From CAZGQY01 sp964528035 (lineage in GTDB: Bacteria; Pseudomonadota; Gammaproteobacteria; Methylococcales; UBA1147), in contig CAZGQY010000231.1 in NCBI GenBank assembly GCA_964528035.1, positions 1 to 5,695 of the forward strand: 5,695 bases of DNA. The letters run 5' to 3'. This document shows positions 1-5,666 of this stretch, in pieces; the first letter of the stretch is position 1; every line of letters begins with the position of its first letter. The position numbers and the translations under genes are program-made. The notes under the pieces are model-generated. The model was not told the origin of the DNA. It searched no databases and saw only the letters and a list, made by a program, of their open reading frames with translations.

Positions 1-807
1 TGTATGATCGATTTGTTCTTGCAATACAAATTGTCGATAAACGGACGGAATACGGTTGACCCATTTGTCATAGGCCTTAACAGGGCGATCTAACCGGACG
101 CCATATTGTTGACAAAGGTAACCAATCGGCAACATTGCTCCCTGGGGTAGCTGAAAGTCAGGATAGGAATCTTTTTCTATACTGTCGGCCCAATTATCTA
201 ATCGTTTTTGCCATAGATTTTTCCAACTTTTCAGAATTGGGCCAAGATTTTTAAGCCCTTGTAATGAAAAGAGATCAGCGCCCAGCGGAATAACCACAAA
301 ATTTGTTGCAATGAGGACTGAGCGGTTTATTGCGCCCATATTAGGACCAATATCCACTAGAACAATTTCTGCCTGAACTTGTTTGGCAGCCATCTGCATA
401 ACCTGCCAAAATGAACTCAGAATGCGCATCGGTCGGTACAGATTATTATCGCCCATACTGTTCGGCCATTCATTCGAAATAGTATCTTCTTATCCTGATA
501 ATTCGACGGTACCGGGTATGAGGTATAAGTCTTTTTCAATTTTTTGTAGTACAGGTTCGACTATATCCCCCACGCTCATCAATGGCTTTACGCAATGATA
601 AATGGTTGAACCTGTTGTTTGCTCATTCCATATTTGCTCAATTCTTTCCTCATCGAGAAATGCCGATGTTAGATTTGACTGCGGATCCAGATCAACCGCA
701 ACAACACGCTTACCCGAACTAGCGAAAGTCCAGGCTAGATGGTAAATGAGTGAAGTTTTACCGACTCCCCCTTTATTGTTGAAAAATGTCAGTATAGGTA
801 CACTCAT
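1..807 (-). pseudogene. ParA-family ATPase, interrupted by one in-frame stop, C-terminus beyond window
   Basis: This is a ParA/MinD-type P-loop ATPase; such proteins use ATP-dependent dimerisation to position DNA or protein cargo. From the ATG at 807, residues 10-18 form the deviant Walker A NNKGGVGKT (K12 and K17) and residues 38-43 read VDLDPQ (A' motif). The frame is stopped by TAA at 490-492 (codon 106). The same frame then stays open to base 1 and keeps family features: the Walker B stretch VLVDIGPNMGAINRS around codons 149-163, then VIPLGADLFSLQGL and GVRLDRPVKAYDKWVNRIP. A single substitution or a base-call error explains this better than decay, because no frameshift is seen. The ATG at 807 is chosen over one at 828 because it overlaps the upstream gene's TGA as ATGA, with a weak GAG-type ribosome site before it. 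As read, the product would be 105 residues, with Walker A but no Walker B, and presumably inactive. An internal ATG at 456 has no visible ribosome site. Confidence 0.85.
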
Positions 808-2012
808 GACATTTTTCTCAATACGCAAAGTACTGTGCTCTGGTTGGCTTCAAACGTAAGATCCGGATTGCCGTTTTCTTCGAGTGCTTTTCTGGCGATT
901 GCTATACCACGACCAAAGGCCTGAATATATCCAAAAGTTTTTAATACATCGGCGATATTAGGGTTTCTATAGTCGGTAATGCCGGGTTGTCCAATGTTTT
1001 CGTTTGTCACATTTCCAAAGGGTCCACCCGGACTGGTAATTTCTATTCGATCATTAAACCAATATATCCGAACGGGCGCATTGGTGCTTTCGTAAGTACG
1101 ATGAAGGACAGCATTGTAGAGAATCTGCTGAAGTGCCACAGAGGGGTAAGCCAAGTGATGTGCATGTGTTGGCTGGGAAACAATATCAATCTCTGAACGA
1201 TTATGAGCGGTGAGTTTTTCTTCGGCTCGTCTAAGCATTTCTGCAATGGCGCCGCTAATATTTTCCTCGTCTGTGACAAGATCGGATAACTCCGTTCCGT
1301 CGATTCTCAGAAACTGTATATAGGCGCCCGGCAAAAAGTCTTGTGGATTTTTCCCGATCGCTAACAATCCAAGTATTGTGGGCGTTGGATCCTCGGGTGA
1401 TACAACCATTTTGCAGGACGCTAGTCGTTCCTCGTAAGAACGGTCATTCGTATCCAGAATATCGGGAGCAAAGGCAGCAGGTAAAAATTCGTTTTCAAAA
1501 ATAAGGCGGGACAGATCTGAAATATTTGCGGTTGGAATAGGATAAATATCGAAGGGAATATTTTTAAATCTTCTTTTCTCGATAAGAATGCGCTCTTCCT
1601 GTTCGTTCGCAATTGCCCTGCGAGGCCCGGTTCTAATCCATATACGTCCACTGTACTTTACCGGTGGTATATCCGAAGGCTGAACAGTGACCACAGCCAT
1701 TTCAACCTTGTTTAAAGTGCGTTTTTCAACGGTAAGAACAGGTAATGGCAAGATATTGCCATCGGTTTTCATGTAAGCAAGACTACGCAGCAGATTATCG
1801 GTAATGGGTTCGTTGGACGGCGTTCCATTATCATTAGCGCCGATGAATAGTACACCCGGATGCTGACGGTTAGGCAGGTCATTAGCAAAGGCACAGACAG
1901 CCTGCCTGGCTTTTTTGTGGGTATCTCCCTTAAATGATTGCTTGCGCTCTGTAAGATCTGATTCCAGGTCTGCAAGTAAGCGTTCTAATTCTACATTAGA
2001 AAATGTTTTCAT
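804..2012 (-). CDS. AlbA_2 (Schlafen AAA_4-type) and HATPase_c_4 domain protein
   Basis: The 402-residue protein has two recognisable parts. The N-terminal AlbA_2/Schlafen-type putative nucleic-acid-binding domain (about residues 8-145) shows ESDLTERKQSFKGD, then AFANDLPNRQHPGVLFIGANDNG and the strand motif KYSGRIWIRTGPRRAIAN. The C-terminal GHKL-like ATPase module of COG2865 proteins (about 290-395) shows LQQILYNAVLHRTYES, VRIYWFNDRIEITSPGG and YRNPNIADVLKTFGYIQAFGRGI. Family members are often labelled 'ATP-binding protein', 'transcriptional regulator' or, loosely, RecG-like; no helicase motif is present here. The ATG at 2012 is preferred because homologous N-termini begin near the MKTFSNVELERLL segment. 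A TTG at 2036 would add eight residues, and neither start has a clear Shine-Dalgarno. The gene overlaps the ParA-family frame by ATGA, so the two are very likely coupled. Its biological role is not known to me. Confidence 0.85.
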   Translation of the reverse strand: MKTFSNVELERLLADLESDLTERKQSFKGDTHKKARQAVCAFANDLPNRQHPGVLFIGANDNGTPSNEPITDNLLRSLAYMKTDGNILPLPVLTVEKRTLNKVEMAVVTVQPSDIPPVKYSGRIWIRTGPRRAIANEQEERILIEKRRFKNIPFDIYPIPTANISDLSRLIFENEFLPAAFAPDILDTNDRSYEERLASCKMVVSPEDPTPTILGLLAIGKNPQDFLPGAYIQFLRIDGTELSDLVTDEENISGAIAEMLRRAEEKLTAHNRSEIDIVSQPTHAHHLAYPSVALQQILYNAVLHRTYESTNAPVRIYWFNDRIEITSPGGPFGNVTNENIGQPGITDYRNPNIADVLKTFGYIQAFGRGIAIARKALEENGNPDLTFEANQSTVLCVLRKMS

Positions 2013-2058
2013 CAGATGTAGCGGAGACTGAATCAAGGGAAGTTATTGATAAGAGTTG

Positions 2059-2067
2059 AGTATATCA
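2059..2067 (-). promoter_or_regulatory. Putative extended -10 promoter for the AlbA_2/ParA operon
   Basis: On the minus strand the sequence TGATATACT fits an extended -10 element (TGn followed by TATACT, five of six consensus bases). No good -35 hexamer stands 16-18 bp upstream, as is usual for extended -10 promoters. Transcription would begin near 2052 and give a leader of about 40 nt to the ATG at 2012. It lies just downstream of the point where receiver-domain homology ends (about 2075), so the module seems to have brought its own promoter. This is inferred from sequence match only. Confidence 0.35.
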
Positions 2068-2072
2068 TGACT

Positions 2073-2150
2073 CTACAACAACGCGACTCGCATAGCCTTG
2101 AGGTTCGCCAGTGTATCATCGACCACAGGAATGGCTGGGCGCTTATTCAT
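2073..2150 (-). pseudogene. Response-regulator receiver domain, N-terminal 25-residue remnant
   Basis: The reading from ATG at 2150 gives MNKRPAIPVVDDTLANLKAM then RVALL and a TAG. This matches the first beta strand, acidic pair and first helix of a CheY-like receiver domain (commonly ILVVDDTPANLKALR). The phosphoacceptor aspartate, the conserved lysine and everything else are missing. Its ATG overlaps the stop of the EAL fragment upstream, as in a native operon. Homology ends at about 2075, where the promoter of the AlbA_2 gene begins. A functional peptide is very unlikely; this is debris of a receiver-containing response regulator or hybrid kinase. Confidence 0.7.
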
Positions 2151-2349
2151 GGCTGGCCAGGTTGAGATTGAAATGGCGATCCAGATAGTCTTCAAGCTCT
2201 GTAACCGATAACGGTTTACTGAAGTAATAACCTTGTGCATAATCGCAGTTGTGTTGTTGCAGGAATTCCCGCTGCGCCTGCGTTTCCACATCCTCGGTGA
2301 TTTCGACTTCCAGTAAACCTGCGTGTGCAATCGACTGTGCCGAATACCC
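2143..2349 (-). pseudogene. EAL-domain (c-di-GMP phosphodiesterase) C-terminal remnant
   Basis: The frame ending at the TAA 2143-2145 encodes about 68 residues closely resembling the end of an EAL domain. SIAHAGLLEVEITEDVETQAQ corresponds to the usual segment 'AHxxGLxVIAEGVETxxQ', followed by REFLQQHNCDYAQGYYFSKP and LSVTELEDYL. The EAL signature itself and most metal- and substrate-binding residues would lie upstream and are absent. EGVET appears as EDVET with an extra residue nearby, which suggests drift or a small internal rearrangement. No start codon or promoter is visible. The frame happens to be the one used by the GTPase gene upstream, separated by that gene's TGA. The fragment points to a vanished c-di-GMP signalling protein encoded next to a receiver-domain gene. 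Confidence 0.8.
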
Positions 2350-2354
2350 GCGAA

Positions 2355-2373
2355 CAATTATGCTTCATAATTG
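2355..2373. repeat. Perfect 8-bp inverted repeat at the yeiR stop codon
   Basis: The arms CAATTATG (2355-2361 plus G2362) and CATAATTG (2366-2373) are perfect reverse complements around a 3-nt CTT centre. The element includes the TGA stop of the GTPase gene and ends six bases from the start of EAL homology. It is AT-rich and lacks a following T-run, so it is a poor terminator. It may mark the recombination point that joined the two loci. Confidence 0.5.
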
Positions 2374-3366
2374 AATACACGATTTTAAACCTGTTTCGAT
2401 AGCGTCCCACTGAGCTTTTGGAAGGATAAATTCCACACGATTGTCTTGATTGCTATTGACCTGTGTGATTGTCATCAACCCATCACTGCAATTAAACAGG
2501 AACCATCCCCTGTTTGTGGCCAATATTCCTTTCATTCGCTCTGGTGAAATGCGAGAAAGCCAGTCACTTAGCTGGCGAAAATCGAAGGTTATATTTTTCG
2601 GGAACACCCAACCACAACTATGGAATCCATCGCCGGAATTTTCCAGGCGAGAAGATGTGGCGTGACTGTGTGCTTTGATTTCCTGTTTGTCCGTGGAGCT
2701 TGACGAATCTACGTGAGCATGAGGAAAGGTCGCTTCTCTGTGAGGGTTTCTGGGTATGTCCAGCCAGTCGGCATTTATTTTTCCGTTCGTTGACTGAGCG
2801 ATTACCGATTTTGGAGTAGGGCTAACCGCCGCCCAATCAAGAAAGCGCTGCACTGATTGGCTATCGGCCAGATCCATTTTATTAGCGACCAATATGTCGC
2901 ATAGAGCAATTTGGTCGACGAAATTTTCGTTGTTCGTATAGCGAACGTCGTTGAACTTGCGAGGATCAACCAGGCACACACTTGCTTGTATTTTCAAGAC
3001 ATCCTTAAAATGATCAGTACTTAAGGTGTCCAATATACGGCGTGGATGTCCTAAGCCAGAAGGCTCTATCAGCAATCTGTCGGGTTTTACCGCCCGTAAC
3101 AGTCGATTTACTGCAACCTGCATCGGCAGGCCGACTGCACAACACATGCATCCCCCCGGAACTTCTTTAACGATTGCGCCTTTTGTTGAATAAATTGCAC
3201 CGTCAATTCCTACGGATCCGAATTCATTGACCAAAATCGCCCATTTCTCATTGCGTGGTTTGTTTTCCAGCAGATTTAAAATGGCGGTGGTTTTCCCGAC
3301 GCCCAGAAACCCCATGATTAGATTGGTTGAAACGGCGTGTAATTTAGGTTTTGTTGCGCGGGGCAT
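2365..3366 (-). CDS. yeiR: YeiR-type G3E (COG0523/CobW) zinc-linked GTPase
   Basis: The 333-residue protein belongs to the G3E P-loop GTPases, which insert or allocate metal cofactors. The N-terminal domain carries Walker A GFLGVGKTT (19-27), LVNEFGSVGIDGA (45-57), the metal motif GGCMCC (71-76), the Walker B-like LLIEPSGLGHP (98-108) and the guanine-specificity motif NKMD (162-165). A linker with H209, H216, H218, H233 and H235 could bind metal. The C-terminal CobW_C-like part contains GDGFHSCGWVFPKNITFDFR and SPERMKGIL. The run of motifs and the length resemble E. coli YeiR, which is reported as a Zn-binding GTPase; Zn is therefore likely but not shown here. The ATG at 3366 has no strong Shine-Dalgarno. 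The gene is monocistronic, 214 bp downstream of hipA. No classical Zur box was recognised upstream. Confidence 0.9.
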   Translation of the reverse strand: MPRATKPKLHAVSTNLIMGFLGVGKTTAILNLLENKPRNEKWAILVNEFGSVGIDGAIYSTKGAIVKEVPGGCMCCAVGLPMQVAVNRLLRAVKPDRLLIEPSGLGHPRRILDTLSTDHFKDVLKIQASVCLVDPRKFNDVRYTNNENFVDQIALCDILVANKMDLADSQSVQRFLDWAAVSPTPKSVIAQSTNGKINADWLDIPRNPHREATFPHAHVDSSSSTDKQEIKAHSHATSSRLENSGDGFHSCGWVFPKNITFDFRQLSDWLSRISPERMKGILATNRGWFLFNCSDGLMTITQVNSNQDNRVEFILPKAQWDAIETGLKSCIQL

Positions 3367-3386
3367 GGTGGTTTTGATACTAACTG

Positions 3387-3425
3387 ATAATACCTGCCAG
3401 TAATACCGTAGCGCGGATGGCGCTA
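3387..3425 (-). promoter_or_regulatory. Possible yeiR promoter with GC-rich palindrome
   Basis: On the minus strand TATTAT (3387-3392) matches a -10 in five of six bases and would start transcription about 14 nt before the ATG. No good -35 stands at the right distance. Instead a perfect palindrome, TAGCGC-ggatg-GCGCTA (3409-3425), covers that region, centred near -37. The heptamer TAATACC also occurs twice, 13 bp apart (3388-3394 and 3401-3407). The pattern suggests a regulated promoter, but no known operator consensus was recognised. Confidence 0.25.
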
Positions 3426-3440
3426 TTGTAAAAACTTAGA

Positions 3441-3478
3441 AAAGACAGAGAAATGTCTTTCAAGAAGACGGATTTCTC
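3441..3478 (-). terminator. Hairpin region after hipA, possible terminator with alternative fold
   Basis: A 12-bp stem pairs GAGAAATGTCTT (3448-3459) with AAGAC-gg-ATTTCTC (3465-3478), broken only by a 2-nt bulge and closed by a 5-nt loop. A second, mutually exclusive stem pairs AAAGACA (3441-3447) with TGTCTTT (3454-3460). In the minus-strand transcript the structure lies about 100 nt after the hipA stop. It is followed by U-rich sequence (TCTAAGTTTTTAC), fitting a weak intrinsic terminator between hipA and yeiR. The stem is not GC-rich, so efficiency is uncertain. Confidence 0.4.
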
Positions 3479-3580
3479 CAATACCCTCAGTACACCGGAG
3501 GCAGGCGTTCTGGACAGTCTAATCTCGGATTCCTCACTTTTGGGGGTTCTTCTGCAATACCCCATCCAAGTCTCGCAATC

Positions 3581-4888
3581 TTACTGCCCTAATTCCAACA
3601 GTAGTGTTCCCTGAATCTTATCCCGCCACAATGTCGGCACCTTGGCTTCATCGGCGTAATCACGCCATCGGGATACCACGTCCCGTACTTCTCCAACGAT
3701 TGCTTGCGCGCGTCCGCGTTTCATCGAAGCGGTCTTTGCGCAGGTTTTGAAATCATCCAGAGTGTAATACTCTCGCTTACCGTTCATAGTCATCTGGTGG
3801 CTGGATGTCCATGCACCGGAGGGATTAAAACTGTAGGTCATATCATATGCAGGTGAAAGCGACCAATTCCCGGATTTATCCATCAAGAAGGCAATATTCT
3901 TGACATGGTCATCCTGGTTTCGTGCGATAATATTGAACGTCATGCGACGGAACTGTTCTTCAATCACGCTCATTGCCAAACCCAATCGCCGAATAACCAA
4001 CTGCGCGTGTTCATAGGAATAGGCGCCCGCTCTGTTGAAATCATAATGCGCCAGAGCGCAAAGCGATTGCATATGGAGTTTTTCGCCGTTCTCCAGACGA
4101 TCAAATCGTCGGGTCATAAAATGCCTTCTGCCATTTTCTTCGAATAATTGGCATTCGCTGAATTCAATACCACAGTCCCTTGCCATGATGTAATAGGCAT
4201 ATTCAATAGCGCCGTATCCTAGAGGGTCTTCAAGTTCCTTGTCTTTATTCCCTTTAACACCGTCAAATTTAAGTAGCCAATATTCAAAGTCTGCGGGTGC
4301 TTGAATTTGTCCGGAACGGACTTCGTTTGTCGCTGGGTTCCAGGCAATCAACGCCTTGGCCCGAGCACCACCGGCCGAGGTACCAACCTTCAGAATATCT
4401 CTCAGTGCTTGCTCTTTGCGTTGATCAGCAAATGAAGCCTGGAGCTCATTGCGATGACTCAGTACTTCCGATGCAAGGTCAACCAACTTGTCGATTTGTA
4501 TTGACTTCGTCGGCTCGGTTTTGGATCCAATCGCGGGTTCAAACTCCAAAGCACCCATACCCCTCTTACCGATATAACAAAGGCGTTCGACAGCATTGAA
4601 AGTATTTGGCTCGCGGCCCTGTGTTGCTAACCAAGCATCAATCATTAGATGACCGAATTTGTCCGGGAGTGAATCGGCTAATAAACCGGGCAGCCCGTAA
4701 AAAGTTTTATTGTTTAAATCAGGGAAGCTATAGATACGTTTGGAAAGCGGCATTGTAATGGGCGAGATCTCGATGCCACTTGCGGTAAATTTCGCATCGT
4801 ATTCGAAAGCGGTAGTCGTATCGTCTTCGCCCAAAGAGACCGCACCAATGGTACGACCCCAGAGCCTGACTTCGGCAACACTACTCAT
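3581..4888 (-). CDS. hipA: HipA-family serine/threonine kinase toxin
   Basis: At 435 residues this is a full-length HipA (E. coli HipA is about 440), with the N-terminal subdomain and kinase core in one chain. E. coli HipA phosphorylates glutamyl-tRNA synthetase and arrests translation; the target here is unknown. The P-loop-like segment GTSAGGARAKAL spans 169-180, and S171 aligns with the regulatory autophosphorylated Ser150 of E. coli. WLLKFD (204-209) supplies the ATP-binding lysine K208. RNQDDHVKN (323-331) gives the presumed catalytic D326 and metal ligand N331, and SPAYDMT gives D349. The 23-residue spacing of D326 to D349 equals D309 to D332 in E. coli, so the enzyme appears intact. 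HTRRFDR-like FMTRRFDR (257-264) is also typical. It overlaps hipB by ATGA, consistent with coupled translation. Confidence 0.95.
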   Translation of the reverse strand: MSSVAEVRLWGRTIGAVSLGEDDTTTAFEYDAKFTASGIEISPITMPLSKRIYSFPDLNNKTFYGLPGLLADSLPDKFGHLMIDAWLATQGREPNTFNAVERLCYIGKRGMGALEFEPAIGSKTEPTKSIQIDKLVDLASEVLSHRNELQASFADQRKEQALRDILKVGTSAGGARAKALIAWNPATNEVRSGQIQAPADFEYWLLKFDGVKGNKDKELEDPLGYGAIEYAYYIMARDCGIEFSECQLFEENGRRHFMTRRFDRLENGEKLHMQSLCALAHYDFNRAGAYSYEHAQLVIRRLGLAMSVIEEQFRRMTFNIIARNQDDHVKNIAFLMDKSGNWSLSPAYDMTYSFNPSGAWTSSHQMTMNGKREYYTLDDFKTCAKTASMKRGRAQAIVGEVRDVVSRWRDYADEAKVPTLWRDKIQGTLLLELGQ

Positions 4889-5244
4889 GGTTCGTCATCC
4901 CAAGACCAAGGCACATCGGATAGATCCGAATGACGCTGAGACGACGCTCGTCGCCGAACCTTTCCTTTTCGCTTTAACAAATCCATTGGTCTGGATCGGG
5001 GTTCGGGGATCATACGATCCAGACCCAGCAGCAGGTTCAATGCGCGCAGTATTCGAATTATGCTCGACATTTGTGCCGAAGCTCCGGCCTCAATTCTTTC
5101 CAGTGTTCGCTTAGAGACGCCCGCTTGCTCTGCAACCGCCGCCTGAGTTAATTGAAGATCAAGCCGACAACGCGCAATGCGCTCTCCGATTTCGGCAAGA
5201 ACCACATCATCTGTGAGGAATTCGGATATTTTCATAGTCGTCAT
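4885..5244 (-). CDS. hipB: HipB-like XRE-family antitoxin and autorepressor
   Basis: The 119-residue protein has an XRE/Cro-type helix-turn-helix at about residues 20-73, with LTQAAVAEQAGVSKRTLERI (32-51) as the DNA-binding unit. After it come a basic linker (KRKGKVRRR, 91-99) and an acidic, tryptophan-containing tail, PWSWDDEP. In E. coli HipB a C-terminal tryptophan contacts HipA, so the tail may serve the same purpose here (inference). The protein should neutralise HipA and, with it, repress the operon through the three palindromes upstream. The ATG at 5244 lies inside the proximal palindrome. A second ATG at 5235 (MKISEFL) removes three residues and is equally plausible; neither has a clear Shine-Dalgarno. 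Longer than E. coli HipB (88 residues), mainly because of the linker and tail. Confidence 0.9.
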   Translation of the reverse strand: MTTMKISEFLTDDVVLAEIGERIARCRLDLQLTQAAVAEQAGVSKRTLERIEAGASAQMSSIIRILRALNLLLGLDRMIPEPRSRPMDLLKRKGKVRRRASSQRHSDLSDVPWSWDDEP

Positions 5245-5253
5245 TAATGGCGA
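5238..5253. promoter_or_regulatory. hipBA operator O1 (start-codon proximal)
   Basis: TCGTCATTAATGGCGA is a palindrome with one mismatched pair out of eight. It shares AGTCGTCATTWAT with two other sites upstream. It contains the first hipB ATG (5242-5244). The repeated, palindromic form next to an HTH antitoxin gene makes HipB the likely binder. Confidence 0.65.
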
Positions 5254-5277
5254 TATATAATTTAAATAAGATATACT

Positions 5278-5293
5278 TCTACATTAATGACGA
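5278..5293. promoter_or_regulatory. hipBA operator O2 (at the transcription start)
   Basis: TCTACATTAATGACGA holds the perfect core CATTAATG and pairs six of eight positions. Its minus-strand reading TCGTCATTAATG repeats O1. It directly follows the -10 hexamer and covers the expected transcription start near 5287, so bound HipB would block RNA polymerase. Confidence 0.65.
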
Positions 5294-5322
5294 CTTATAA
5301 TTCATTTACGCAAAAAGTTCAA
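5294..5322 (-). promoter_or_regulatory. hipBA sigma-70-like promoter
   Basis: On the minus strand TTGAAC (5317-5322) and TATAAG (5294-5299) are separated by exactly 17 bp; they match the consensus in four and five of six bases. Transcription would start near 5287, leaving a 40-50 nt leader. The promoter lies between O2 and O3, which strengthens the call. Confidence 0.65.
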
Positions 5323-5323
5323 G

Positions 5324-5339
5324 TCGTCATTTATTACGT
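5324..5339. promoter_or_regulatory. hipBA operator O3 (upstream of the -35)
   Basis: TCGTCATTTATTACGT shares the first half of O1 and carries the outer pairs CGT/ACG, but it is the least symmetrical copy. It abuts the -35 hexamer. Its centre is 46 bp from that of O2, and O2 is 40 bp from O1, about four helical turns each, which could allow looping or cooperative binding. Confidence 0.5.
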
Positions 5340-5666
5340 TTTGTTAACTTAAAAAGCAATAACTCGTAATAAAAGAAGAATCAACTCACCCAAACTTACT
5401 GCAAAGATAGTGCATTTTTTAGATTTTTTCGTGCCGGAATTTCAAATTTTTTCAGAAAGAACGCATGCCCATAGATTTGTGGACGACTCAAAAAATTATT
5501 TAATATCTCACTTCGCTTGGTCGTTAGTCATCCAACGATTGCAGACGGATACGTCAAACAATTCCTAAAGACCAAGATTGGATTGTGCTAACCTATCTTT
5601 CGATTCCCAACCATGAAAAATAACATAACTCATTGATAGTTATAAGCGAGTCGCTACCTCGTGAAA
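5340..5666. other. AT-rich intergenic stretch without a convincing gene
   Basis: No reading frame here has a start, ribosome site and recognisable motifs together. A plus-strand frame is open from about 5351 to 5570 but has no ATG; a GTG at 5410 would give about 52 residues unlike any family I recognise. Three T-tracts (5415-5420, 5424-5429, 5447-5452) suggest flexible or bent DNA. Short palindromes occur at 5521-5538 (TCGTT...AACGA) and 5645-5655 (AGCGA-g-TCGCT). I see no tRNA, attachment core or origin repeats. Confidence 0.5.

Noticed and set aside
2216..2410. 64-codon minus-strand frame across the yeiR end and EAL scar
   Set aside because: It is out of frame with both the GTPase and the EAL homology; arginine- and threonine-rich translation is typical of a shadow frame.
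3376..3394. Possible Zur operator in front of yeiR
   Set aside because: The AT-rich dyad here is too imperfect and does not match the GTTATA-centred Zur consensus.
3380..3565. 61-codon minus-strand frame between hipA and yeiR, in phase with hipA
   Set aside because: It covers the hairpin region and the yeiR upstream palindrome, has no ribosome site, and its translation shows no recognisable motif. Being in phase with hipA is a one-in-three event, and HipA ends at a normal family length.
4740..5114. 124-codon plus-strand frame opposite hipB/hipA
   Set aside because: It lies antisense to two well-supported genes and has no recognisable domain or ribosome site.
5521..5538. Possible integron attC-like or attachment core (TCGTT...AACGA)
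   Set aside because: The arms are only 5 bp, the GTTRRRY/RYYYAAC consensus is not met, and no integrase or cassette structure is seen.
5351..5572. Plus-strand open frame upstream of hipB
   Set aside because: No ATG, only a GTG at 5410, biased composition from T-tracts, and no family resemblance.
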